This document shows positions 1 to 10,856 of a stretch of DNA of 64,000 bases, piece after piece. The stretch is from Umbelopsis ramanniana AG. Its lineage: Eukaryota; Mucoromycota; Umbelopsidomycetes; Umbelopsidales; Umbelopsidaceae. Position 1 is the stretch's first letter; every line of letters begins with the position of its first letter. A program made the position numbers and the translations under genes. The stretch spans positions 45,019 through 109,018 of the forward strand of contig NW_026252156.1 in NCBI RefSeq assembly GCF_025399195.1. The letters are read 5' to 3'. The notes under the pieces were generated by a model that saw only the letters and a list, made by a program, of their open reading frames with translations, did not search any database and had not been told where the DNA came from.

Positions 1-1
1 A

Positions 2-1744
2 TGCGATAATTTTTCCAAATCAGTCTCATTGGAACAGTATACGGATGATGCGCTCTTCATATTTGACGAAGCTATGAAATTGCTTCAATCGTATCATTTT
101 GAATCCGTTGATATTAGAGGTATGATTTGGACGCCTCATGTATGAGATATACAGATACTAAATTTTCGGTTGTTCATCACAGGATTAGGCGTACAAATTC
201 AGAAATTGGACAATGATGTCGGCAAAAATCCGGTTGAAGGTACATTTAAGGTCATATCTCTTCCTGGCGGCCATAGCTAACATGTCGTTTACAGAAGGGC
301 AATCCCTACTTCCATATAAGAAAAAGCAGAAGGTAGAAAACGAAGTTACATCAACAGATCATGCTCCCGAGGAAGAACCTGATATTATTACCAAAGTGGA
401 CGACACTATCTTCAAAGCAAGTTCTTCTACTTCTACCTCGAAAAGATTGCCTATGGTAAGTTTGTTAGTTCATGAATCTACTCGTACCATATGAACTAAC
501 CTTGTTGCAGGAGGTAGAGAGACAAGCCTTTCACGAACTTCCAATGGATATTCGTAAGGAGCTTGAGAGAGTATATGAGCTTATTTTTCTCGCGGAGACA
601 AATGAGCATAATAGCAGTTCTGAAAATGTCATTCCAGCAAGCTTGGAGGACGATTTGCATATTCAACATGAGAAAGGTAATGTCAATGGAACAGAAATCA
701 TTCATCAAGTCGGTGATAAGCCTACGAAACTATCTACGAAATCAGAATCTTTGCCTACCCATGAAAACAACAAAAGTGTTAGCGTACCATACGGAACGAC
801 TCAACATGAACTTCCGCCTTGGTCGCAGTTAAATCCTACGGATCTCCTTGCCATGCCGGATAATATGAGAGCAAAAGTACTGAAGCAATACAGTGAACGG
901 GAACAGGTTGCCGCGACTAAAAAGCGACCTATTTCACCCTCTCAATCTCATCAATCTCCCAAACGACCAAGAACGAAGAGAACTCCTGGACCAAAGACTC
1001 CTACACATCAAAATGACTCTATTGGAGCGAAACGAAGCTTTACCCTTACGCAAATGTTCCCTCCTCAAAGTCCAAGTAAACATAGATCAGCGGTGAATAC
1101 TGTGGATGATTTGTCGGAATGGGACCCCAACGTGCTCAATGAATTGCCCGCTGGTAAGGTTGATACTTCAGCACGGTAGAAGAAGGCGTAACAATGTTCA
1201 CGTTTGTTATTATAGAAATACGTGCTGAGCTGCTTGACGAGCATCGGCGCCAGAGAGAGCAGAAACACAGAGATCTACAAAATCAGTTGGATTCTGCAAA
1301 GGTAAACAAAAATGTAACTATATCGAAATGACAACAACATATCTAATATACCATTCATAGACACTAGCTACTACTCTAAAGTCAAACCCATTCACTGTAG
1401 TGTCCAAATCAGAACCTGCGTTAATGGGTAAAACTGATATATCGTCCATTCGAGATATGCTAAAAGCTTGGCTTTTGGCATTCAGCAATGAACCAGAAGA
1501 AGAAGACGTAGAAACCGTTTCCAAATACGTTTTGAAGCTCGCGCGGGCGCGAAACTTTCACCAAGCACAACTGGTGGTTCAATACCTTGCCATGCTCGTA
1601 AATCAGGAATTTTGTCAATCGCAAGAATCATCTGAGCCCATCGTAGTAGGAAGTGTATGGAAACTCTACGTCGAAAAGTTGAGGAAACAGCTAGACCGCG
1701 AAGTATACGACATTTACAAATGTACATTGAAGTGGCAATGTTAA
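2..1744 (+). CDS. REV1: DNA repair protein REV1, 3' part (5' end outside window)
   Basis: Translesion-synthesis dCMP transferase and scaffold; only the C-terminal part is present. I read exons at 2-119, 183-239, 295-455, 511-1153, 1216-1301 and 1361-1744, all joined in frame by GT-AG introns of 54-63 nt. The first exons resemble the end of the Y-family little-finger domain (VDIRG, then LGVQIQKL). Three ubiquitin-binding-motif-like segments follow: around FHELPMDIRKELE, around LLAMPDNMRAKVL, and around VLNELPAEIRAELL, the last formed across the 1153/1216 junction. A basic Pro/Ser linker lies between the second and third. The final exon, about 128 residues, matches the helical C-terminal domain that binds other TLS polymerases (starting near DISSIRDMLKAWL). 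It converges on the carrier gene, with about 95 bp between stops. The polymerase core cannot be judged from this window. Confidence 0.88.
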
Positions 1745-1839
1745 TTACTCTTAGATACAGCTTAATTGCATTTTGTATTATACAACGAGGTTAATTTCTA
1801 CAAATACATGTAATATATACCCATCTAATTGAGAAAAAT

Positions 1840-3144
1840 CTATGATTGTACTTTGTTCATAGCTGCAGCTACAACTTCATAAATCCAAAAGGTCACGGCG
1901 TTGACTGGAAAGGCTCGTAAAACAGTAGGTCCCATGCCACGAACGAACACTCCAGCGCCTTCGGCTCTCCAGGATCGCACTATACAGTCCCATGTTGATC
2001 GATAGTGGGGCGTATTGATTGTATGATATGAGGATGCGGATAGGGGTGCGGACGATGTTGTGCTGCTATAGGATCGAATGGATTGAGTTCCGCCTTCTAA
2101 TGATCCTGATGGAATACGAGTGCTCGGTTGTATGACTTGCATCTGCATTCTTGACTTTATAACATCTAGTGGGTAGATGCAGCCCCAGGATATGGTACCA
2201 GCAAATCCTCCTGCAAGTAAGAGTTTCCAAGCATTGTCTCCAGAAACGTCCCCACTTTCGACCTTTAAAGATCGCTTGAGACCTTCGTAAACTGCAAAGT
2301 AAACACCATACGACGGTGCATCACGGATGATGGTAATCATCCCACCCTGGAAGAAACCAGAAATACCACCTCGACGAAAAATGTCCCTCGCCACCTGCAT
2401 AGTTGACCTACTTCCTCTGTGCATTTGAGCTTGTATTTTTACTAGATCTGTCGGAGCAGACAATAAAAAGCATGCAAAGCCCGCTCCACAACCGGCGAGG
2501 AAAACTTGGGACAAGGTCGGAACAGGTGCTCCAAAGTTATTAGGGTCTGCGCTATACCGGTTGCCTCTTTCAAGATACCGAAGGATATTTCCATACGACA
2601 CAAATAGAATGGCATTTAGACCAGCCAAGCCAACTATAGGAGATAGTACACCTTTGAAGAGTGAACTGATCTGGGTAGAACAAATGACTTAGAATGACGT
2701 CTACACAAAGACTTCAATGAAAGATAACTAACCCCTTCCATTTGAACTAAATTTCTAAACGTTTGTGTTGCCGTCAGTGACTGTGAAGGCGTATTTGTGT
2801 TTCCAGGTACGTTCAGTCGAGGGGCTTGCAAGCGAGCCTGTGATGGATTTTGACACACTATAAGCACGTGCTAATGTAAGCCATGGACTGGTTGTCTTCG
2901 CCTTACCTTGAGAACATCCAATGGACTACCGACCAGTATACCAGCCGCTCCTCCAACCCAACCTACCACAGGTCACATATAAATAAGCAATATTGACAAT
3001 GAGTGAAGTAATTTCAAAATGCCTACCAGCAACAAAGTCGCTGATACTTTCAGCTAAAACGAGAGGAGAATTAAGTATGAGTGCATTTGGATCGCATACA
3101 TTTGCAAGTATTTCAGTGTAATGCATATATCCTTTCTTACCCAT
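1840..3144 (-). CDS. Mitochondrial carrier family (SLC25) protein
   Basis: Inner-membrane solute carrier. Four exons read on the minus strand: 3027-3144, 2907-2962, 2733-2870 and 1840-2670, giving about 380 residues. The three carrier signatures are visible: PLDVLK in exon 2, PTDLVKIQAQ and PLDVIKSRMQ in the last exon, each in its own repeat of two membrane helices. Conserved Gly/Arg-rich matrix segments are present (GFFQGGMITIIRDAPSYGVYF; GVFVRGMGPTVLRAFPVNAV). A Ser/Thr-rich loop of about 45 residues is inserted before the last repeat half. The overall look is closest to the amino-acid/carnitine-type branch (SLC25A29/45/47/48), but the substrate cannot be set by eye. The start could be at 3144 or at the in-frame ATG at 3126. 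The acceptor of exon 3 was chosen because it is the only nearby AG that keeps the frame. Confidence 0.85.
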
Positions 3145-3309
3145 GTCACAAGTCGATTGTGTTGAAAAGAGCTTGTTACAAACAGTGAAGAAAAAATGTG
3201 GAGACTTAAATTTTCGATGCTCAAACAAGCAGAAAAAGAAACTCAGGAACAAATGTGGGTTATAAGAAAAAATTTATATTACAGTTGCTTCAACCATGAA
3301 GTTTTTCAT

Positions 3310-5107
3310 TTACAAATATATACGCCTCAAGTCAGCTGGGGTTACAATCTTTTGGCATTGAGGGCAAAGCTTCTTAGTTCCCATACTATGCAGCCAACAC
3401 TCCTCGCAATGGACATGCCAGCAGACGACCGAAGTGAGTGGAGTTTTGTATGGTTCGAGGCAAATCAAACATTTGGGCACAGATCTACTTGCTGATTCCT
3501 AAGGGGTAAGAGATTGTCAGTGGATGTCATTCATTATCGTGGAAGAGCCATCACAGTTTGATATGATCACGCTCGCTTACCAACTGATTTATTTGTGACC
3601 GAAGAGACTCAATCACAAGCTTAGTGTGCCCGGCTGCATTTGTTGGAATAACGGCATCTTTCGTCAAATGTTGCTTCCATCCATCATCAGATACTGTTGC
3701 TTCGTAGCCTGGTCGCTGAGCTGATTGAGCTTGTCCACTGGGTCCGGATGAACTTGACCTTGAAATAGGTGTTCCAGACACCATTTCGCGTAAAGCAGCA
3801 CTGTCCTCGTTCTCATCATCGGGGTTTACGACGATGTCGCGTTCAGAATACTGGGCTTCTCCATATTGATTAACGTCGTCATCTTCCACATCTAGGTCAT
3901 CGTCCACATCCTCTCCTTTGACCGTCGTCGACATACCCGCACCTGTTTTAGCTTGTTAGAGACCAACCATAACTCACCAGAAAATGACTGAACAATAAAG
4001 CCTACCTCCATAGCCACCCTCAAACATGGCGGTTGCTCTAACGCGCCGTTGCCCAGCCCACTCGTACTCCTCCCATGCAGCTTCTGGCGTCCCATCTCCT
4101 TCGCCGTCATATATGGGGGGTGATGCGGATGTTTTGGGAGCTGTTTCATGATCCATTGATGAGTTGTCGTTGTCTTCAGAATTAACGCGAGCGAGACAAC
4201 CATCAATGTGCAAATTGATACTTTCTGTATCACCGCTCAATACTTGATTGCATATAAAGCACGTCTGCTGCAAGCCGGTATCGAACGCTTTTTACGACAA
4301 GTCAGTGTCATATAACAAGTTCTTCACGAGATTCTGGTTTTCAACTTACAAGTATAAGACTCCTGATTTTCCGCAGGCGGATTCCATACAGCATCTATTT
4401 AGTGCTCATACTTCAGTATTCTAGCCGATATTCCAAACTTCAAGCCACATTACATACCTGTTGAAGTAGAAGCGTTTGTAGTAGTCCTTATTGCTGAGCT
4501 ACGAGCTTCTCTGTTTTTCCGCACTTTTGATAAACACTCCTCGTATCTTGAAGAAACCTTTCTTTTGCCGGTTGTCTTTTCCAGCTGCTTTTTGGCCACT
4601 ACTGCTGCACCTCGTTTGCCTCTCCTGTCATATCGTTTGTTTGTCAAAACAACCAGTTTTCATAATGCATTTCAGAATTTAAACATACGCTTTTGATAGT
4701 TCGTAATCGCCGAAATTAAGTTGTTGAAGCTCGTATAGCTCTATTTGATAATGGTTTTCGTACTGTGCAGGGTCTACAGGAACTCCACAAATCGGACATT
4801 TTGGCCAGTCTCGCCTTGCTGTCAGAGTAGACAAATATCTTAGATGTGAAGTAGTCATTCATCTCAGTAATAGATGATTAAAAACCTTTTTTAGCGTTGT
4901 CCTCTCTTAGTGAACCCAACTCTCGTGATAAACGAGAACGCTTCTTCGCCAGGCTGCATGAGAAGCGGTGATTTACGTTAGTGTCGTGATATATCATTCG
5001 TGTCATTCATATAGTATTTACGTTTTGCTTGTGAATTCAGTTGAAGTGAGTACGGCCGGCTGAAGGTTGGGCGATTGTCCCTCGGCTGGCAGCTTCGTCG
5101 GCTCCAT
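3310..5107 (-). CDS. RNF220-like RING E3 ubiquitin ligase
   Basis: Probable E3 ubiquitin ligase. Eight exons (5022-5107, 4886-4953, 4689-4818, 4458-4624, 4350-4394, 4006-4287, 3581-3942, 3310-3498) sum to 1329 nt, an intact 442-residue frame. Order of parts: a short N terminus; a zinc-binding segment CPICGVPVDPAQYENHY followed by IELYELQQL; a Lys/Arg-rich region; a second zinc motif of C-x2-C-x13-H-x3-C form (CFICNQVL through HIDGC) resembling a UBZ ubiquitin-binding finger; the segment EYEWAGQRRVRA, typical of the RNF220 middle region; an acidic stretch; and a C-terminal RING starting CLICLEPYKTPLTSVVCWHV and ending in KLCPQCQKI and DLRRIYL. The RING tail matches animal RNF220 closely. It is divergent to PCF11, with 230 bp between start codons. 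Confidence 0.87.
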
Positions 5108-5337
5108 AGCTTGCCTGACAGTGGTGGAAAGAAAAAGTGACTGCCAATGTAGAAGTGGAGGCAAAAAAAAGCTGACCTGCGGTGAGAATTGTCGACGTCA
5201 TCACGAGCTCCACTTTTTCATTTGACCTTGGCAGCTGGCTCTGTTGTTGCAGGTCGATCTTGCATCCGCTAGAATCAAGACCTCGACTTTTCTGGAACCG
5301 TGTAAAGGTATTTAGGAGTGATTAACATACTACCAAA
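5108..5337. promoter_or_regulatory. Divergent promoter region between RNF220-like gene and PCF11
   Basis: The 230 bp between two diverging start codons must contain both 5' leaders and promoters. I see no clear TATA box; there is a short A run at about 5163-5171 and otherwise mixed sequence. Confidence 0.5.
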
Positions 5338-8043
5338 ATGCAAGCATCACCACCAGCACTTCAAAATATTCCCGATCTGGATGCCCTTCGACTGGAGTAT
5401 AAACGAATCCTACAAGATTTGACTTTCAACTGCAAACCCATCATCACCAGCCTCACCATTTTGGCGCAAGAAAATAAGCAAGGTGCTACACTGATAGTAC
5501 GTGAAATTGAACAAAAGATAAGAGCGGTAAGTGTTACTTCATAAATATAGTTACTACACCAAACTGGATTCGAGACAGGGTCGAGAAACGACTGAAGTGG
5601 TAAAGTGCAATCCCGTCAACACCGGTAATGCTTTACAAATCAGAGCATCGTCAAGGTCTTTAGACCTGACTCCGGTCAGGCTCTTACGTGCCGCCGAATA
5701 AATATGACCATGCTATATTCTTCTTTCTCTGTTTGCTTTTCCGCTTGAGCTGTCAACTACCTCTTTCACTGTTTCTTGCCACTATTCCCCTTCCCTTTCT
5801 TCTATATTTAATTACTGTATCTATTCATTCGTGCACATTGGAAACTGCCTGAAGAGCAGGAAACTGCATGTCTTTCAGCCATTTTATCTTTGTTTTTTTT
5901 TCTTCAATTACTGATGAATGGATGTTACATATCCAAGCAACTTGTTACACTATATGCAACAGAAGAATCCAAAATCAAAAGAAAAGAGAAAATGCGAGAA
6001 CGAGAACACAAACGATAAAAAGAAAAAAGAAAAGAAAAAAAAAAGATGTTGCAAGTGACAGTTGCTTTAGGATAGCGGATTATTTATTGCAAGCTATTTG
6101 CTAAACTTTGGATGCTAGCATCCGTGTACCTCCTTCATTTCTTCATAGCAAATTGTATATTTCTTTTTCCAAATTCTTACATCTCATCATATACACTCTG
6201 GATCCATTTTGGTGCAGCCTTTTAGCAGTGTTTAACATGTCATCTCATGGATTTTTTTTTTCTGTTACAGAATGCCTCAAATCAAAAGCTTCCGGTGATC
6301 TACCTCGTTGACTCAATATGTAAGAATGTCGGTGAACCCTATATCCAGTTGTTTGCACGTAACATCGCTTCGCTATTCCTCGAATCTTATACAAGAGCCG
6401 AGGTTTCTACGAGGAGAAGTTTTGAGCGATTATTACAAACATGGAAGAACGGGATGCCAGACGGACGGCCTGTGTTTTCCAGGAGTGTACTTGAACCCAT
6501 TGAACGGTCTGTAAGATATCTTCAGCAACAATCTCCACAACAGCAACATCAACCTCCTTCGCAGCAAGGACCAAATATAATGGTACGGATGGTTCTTTTT
6601 CAACTGTATAAGAAAATTTTTATCAATAATAGCAAATTCTCTTTTAGCGAGACCCTAGGCAGCGATACGCAGCATCTCCCAGTCAGTCACAATACCCCTC
6701 TTCTGGAATAAGTCCTAGCCAACAGCAAACCTTACCAACCGCGCCGCAGCCTGATGTCATGTCAACTCTGCAGTCCATATTATCACCAGCGAATGGAAAC
6801 AGTGGTGGTGACCCTACCACGCAAATCTTGGTTCAGGTAATTACACGTCTATGTAATATGGGGCTACTACAATATATAGACGTACTAATCATCGAAAGCA
6901 GCTACAATCTTTATTACCTACGTTACCACCAGCTCAAGCTGCCCCCATTCAGCAATATCTGGCACAAATATTACCACCAGGTACTGCACCTTCAGCATTA
7001 ACGCAAGCTGGTTCCCCATCGCCTAGGATGGGTAATGCTGCGCCGCCTTTACACGACAAGCCACGTATTGGATCACCGGTAACGATGGATCGATCTACTC
7101 CTCCTATAGGAACTCCTCCACCCGCTTCTGTATCATCGTCAGTTAGTAACATGAATGCTCTTGACTTAATGAAGAATTTAACATCGTTGGGACTTTTGGG
7201 TGGCGTTTCATCTGGACAACCTGCTTCAGAGCAGAAAAAGGATTTTGCATCTGGTAACATGACGGTCGCTATGTTTGGACCATTCCGACTGGAGAGTAAA
7301 GATATTCAAACGTAAGTTAGCATGCCGTCTACTCATTCAAAAACTGCACCATCTGACACTGTATGATTCCTTAGAGTTCGTAAAGGAGCGGTTGAATTCT
7401 TATATTCTGCATTACCACTTAAATGCAAGCAATGTGGTTACCGATACCCAGACACAGAAGAGGGCAAGAAGAAGATGGATGCTCATCTTGACTTTCATTT
7501 TCGACAGAATCGACGATCGAAAGAACGTGCCAAGCGCGGCCTTTCTCGAAGCTGGTTTGTAACTGAAAGCGAGTGGGTCAATGGTGTCGACATTGAGTCT
7601 ACCAGCCAGCATCCACCTATATTTGCGGACGAACAATCACATAATGGCACTGGTGGAGGAAGTGGACAACAAAAAAATAAAAAGGTGGAAGAACTAGACG
7701 CAGATTCACATATGGTAGTTGTGCCTGCCGATAGCCAAGGTAGACCTTGCCCTATTTGCGGAGAGCAGTTCATTACGATATGGAACGACGGTGAGGAAGA
7801 ATGGATGTACAAAAATGCAGTTAATATTAATGGAACGGTATGAGAACTTTTTTTTCTTGTTTTAAAGTTTGTCAGCGATAATGCTCATTCGAATTACCAC
7901 TTCAACAGATATATCACGCAACTTGCCACGCAGATGCTAGTCATAATATGGAAGTGGAAGAATTAGAAGCAGATCAAATCGAAAAGAAGAGAAAAGCAGT
8001 AGACGATTTGGCTCAAGATAGTAAAATACTAAAGACAGAATGA
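5338..8043 (+). CDS. PCF11: mRNA cleavage/polyadenylation factor Pcf11
   Basis: Subunit of the cleavage/polyadenylation machinery (CF IA in yeast) that binds the RNA polymerase II C-terminal domain. Exons read at 5338-5526, 6271-6582, 6648-6836, about 6899 or 6902 to 7311, 7375-7837 and 7909-8043, about 565 residues. Residues 1-140 form the CTD-interaction domain: exon 1 has LRLEYKRILQDLTFN, exon 2 LPVIYLVDSICKNVG and YIQLFARNI. A Gln/Pro-rich linker follows. Near the C terminus are two zinc fingers, the first CKQCGYRYPD with HLDFHFRQN, the second CPICGEQF closing with YHATCH after the last intron. Between them, SRSWFVTESEWVN is typical of the Clp1-contacting region. Intron 1 is 744 nt, roughly ten times the other introns of the gene, and holds a structured element described separately. 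Confidence 0.93.
5628..5702 (+). promoter_or_regulatory. Overlapping RNA hairpins and AATAAA in PCF11 intron 1
   Basis: Seen directly: 5654-5667 is a perfect 6-bp inverted repeat (AGGTCT / AGACCT). 5665-5680 is a second one (CCTGAC, loop TCCG, GTCAGG) whose loop and closing C-G pair match the very stable UNCG tetraloop class. The two share CCT at 5665-5667, so they cannot fold together. AATAAA lies at 5697-5702, 16 nt after the second hairpin, followed by a T/C-rich stretch. Just upstream, ATGCT/AGCAT can pair around 5628-5647. A role in premature polyadenylation or as an intron-encoded RNA is inference. Confidence 0.4.
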
Positions 8044-8627
8044 TATCACCACTGAATAAAATCGCCATTTTATACTGTGAATTTTCACAGGAGTTTTTTC
8101 ATGTGCTTTTCACCTCATGTTCCCTTTTCTTTCACAAAGTAATCCACGGTTGGTGAATCGGCCGACTCAACCGGATTCAGCGCGAGTACACCCTGCGTTC
8201 GCCTCCTGGCAGCCAGGTCCAAGACAATGGACACAAGAATCACCAGGACATTTCATACCTTCCATCTACGATGCTTCGAAATCAAGTCCAATATTTCACG
8301 GATACCTCCCATCGCCTGCATTTGTCGAGTCGAAAAAGAGCAAGCTCTAACTCGATGTTGTGATCGCTTTGCATGGTACCTTCAACACATGTATATGGAT
8401 AATAGTGCTGGCAACACAACCACTTTGGATACCCAGCACCTCAAAACAAACGAAATGGAAATTGTTAGAGAGTGTATTTCATAATAAAGTTGGTCTTTTA
8501 CAAGTTGCAAACAAGCGAAAAGAGACACGAAGGTAGAGGGAACGGTAAAAAAAATTGCCACTCATAAGTAGCATAAATTCAAATTATCATAAAGCATATC
8601 GGAATTTCTCTTCCACCATGGCCTTAT
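8044..8627. other. Convergent intergenic region PCF11 / synaptobrevin
   Basis: 3' ends of two converging genes. An ATG-initiated frame at 8117-8350 (77 codons, Pro/Ser-rich) lies downstream of the PCF11 stop. I recognise no domain in it and treat it as probable 3' untranslated sequence. Confidence 0.5.
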
Positions 8628-9559
8628 TTAATGTTTCTGTATTGGGCAGTTTGGGAGGTAGACAGGAGTTGTTAGACACAAATGTTATGAAACAGTCCCA
8701 CGTAAAACCACAAGGCTCTTTACCTGAGTACCAACAATAGATCCAATAATGATGGCAAGGATAACTAGGATAGTGACACCGATAATAATCTTCCACTTCA
8801 GATCCTTCCACCACCTATGGAGTGGTCAATTAAAGTTTCGCACACCATAGCTTAAAATCACTCGTTACACTTACATGCGCTTTCGCACTTGGTTAGCACC
8901 TCTACGGAAGTGACCTGCCGTTGCTTGCAAATCCTCTAGAGAGTGAATAAACGTTTGGTTAGTATTCAGCGCATCAATATTTCATCGCTATGCGTCCCAT
9001 ATCCATGCTCATTTGATTCAAATTGTGTTGCATGATAATCATCTATGTCAGCTGCCTATGGACGGTTTGCATAGAAGTTGACCGAACGTGTCGAAAAATA
9101 CTTTAAGCGATGTTGTTTGAGAAATATAGCTGATGTTGTGCCAAGAAAAAGATGAAAAACAAGGCTATGGTCGGTAAAGCAATGACTCTGCTGATATTCC
9201 GTTCTAGAGTTTGCCTCCGCCACAGCAGCAAACCCCCCAAACTCTCATAACGGCAGAATGCCTTTCAGTACATACCAGTCTTGCCGCGAAGATCATCTAA
9301 TCTTTCACCACGTTGCATGACCTTGTCAATGTTGTCTTGCATGATGTTAACAACTTCGTCTACCTGTTGTTGAACTCGAGCAGTCTTGGCATTGCCAGCA
9401 GTACCCGGGGCAGCATTGGCACCGCCGGGACGCTGTGAGTTGGGAATATAGGGATCATATGGTTCTGACCTATAAGTACAAGGTAAGTGGAAGGGAACTT
9501 GTCAGTGTTGAGGTATGTCAGAAGTACAGATGCAAGAGAAAACCTATTTAGTCGTACAT
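8628..9559 (-). CDS. Synaptobrevin/VAMP R-SNARE (Snc1-like)
   Basis: Vesicle R-SNARE for exocytic or endosomal fusion, about 117 residues. The reading is: N terminus SEPYDPYIPNSQ with a Gly/Ala/Pro linker; SNARE helix with the zero-layer Arg in VMQRGERLDDL, then EDLQATAGHFRRGANQVRKR; then WWKDLKWK and a single C-terminal anchor (IIIGVTILVILAIIIGSIVG). Exons include about 9274-9469, about 8876-8942 and one ending near 8816; the intron between the first two is about 330 nt, long for this genome. The initiator appears split by an 88-nt intron: AT at 9559-9558, G at 9469. The upstream exon also has an in-frame ATG at 9661 that would add 34 residues. At the 3' end either a last intron gives a QKH end at 8628, or the frame runs on to a stop at 8685. 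Confidence 0.85.
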
Positions 9560-9704
9560 TTGGACAGTTTTGTGAGCAGAAGGAAAAAAGTGCGTAGAAA
9601 GCAAGATCCTCCCAGCGGAGAAGCCCAAGATTGGGCTGGCTGGGTCCGAATGCGACGTCATATGCCAAAAAGTGGCCAACCGCACATCCACACCCTATTC
9701 ACTC

Positions 9705-10726
9705 ATGAACGAAGGCATCTCGATTATAGTGGCCGTGTTTGTCATCCTCATTGCTATGAGGTGGCTGCTAGGTATGTTCATACGGAATGTCTGCATCTAA
9801 TCTTGGAGGTGCTCTAATGCGTTCTCCATTCTTTCCTTTTTATGTTTTATCCACTTGTCCTATAGGGGCTCCACAACCATCGGGATCGCAGAGTCAACGA
9901 GCCAATCGACCGCGACATCGTGTTACACCCGAAATGGTACAGTATACAGCTACCTACGGATAAAAAGGGGACATGAATACTAATCAAAAAGGTATTGTTA
10001 GGTGGAAACGGTTCGTGCTATGTTTCCAAATATTCCATCGGCAGCCATTGTGAATAGTTTACAAACAACGGGGTCTGTTGAGATAACTATTGAACATGCA
10101 CTGCGCGATGGAACTCTTCCTATGGTAAGTTCATATTCATTTTATACGTAGCCCTTTTCTATTTCCCTAGCGGTATCTTAATGCAAATTCCACCAGCCGG
10201 CCAATATCACCCCACCGCGATCCCCACCTACCGCGAGTGGTAACAGTAGAAATATCTCAGGACAATCTTCATCAGCAGCGTCCGGAGTGACACAAAGTAA
10301 TTTGCTTCAGCGTTATAATTTGGAGTCCAAGCTCAGCTCGGATGATGGGCCTGAACCACCAAAAGTTTGGGAAACTGACGCACAAAAGCGACAAGAAATG
10401 TTGAGGAAAAGAAAAGAGCATATGATTTTGCAAGCTAGGAGGTAAGCAAACTGTAAATTATAAAAGTATTTTGTTCAGTATACCAGGTATTTACATAATT
10501 CCAACTTAGAAAAATGATGGAATCCCAACAGCAGGCACAGCAGCCTGTCGTGGCAGAAGGAAGTGGTGATGGTACGAACAATGCACCTTCTGAAAAGCAG
10601 GAGCAGCTAGCAGCCGAGACATTTGACGACATGTCTGTTGATGAACTGAATGCGCTTGATCCTAGTGAGCGAAGGCGCAATATGATGGAAGCATTAGAGC
10701 GTAGAAAGGCCAAAGCTGCCCAATAG
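9705..10726 (+). CDS. Cue1-like ER membrane protein with CUE domain
   Basis: Likely ER-anchored activator of the Ubc7 E2 enzyme in ER-associated degradation, as yeast Cue1. The first exon (9705-9771) encodes a short N-terminal membrane helix (ISIIVAVFVILIAMRWLL). After an Arg/Pro-rich linker comes a CUE domain, residues about 47-90, with the hallmark MFP in TVRAMFPNIPSAAIVNSL and the partner motif near TIEHAL. A Ser-rich linker and a charged region (QKRQEMLRKRKEHMI) follow. The C-terminal helix, from DELNALDPSERRR to the end, fits the position of the Ubc7-binding region of Cue1. Five exons, introns about 60-95 nt. It diverges from the synaptobrevin gene with about 145 bp between. Confidence 0.83.
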
Positions 10727-10856
10727 TAAATCCAATAATCCAATGACTTGAAAATTTGAAAATAAAAATGTGCAAATGTGCAAGTCACGACGCTGGGCCA
10801 ACACAAAATTTCAGGTTCTGCAGTGAACCTTGTGCAGTCTGCCTATATCGTTTACA

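Noticed and set aside
8117-8350. Pro/Ser-rich 77-codon ATG frame after PCF11
   Set aside because: No domain, no signal, lies in the expected 3' untranslated region.
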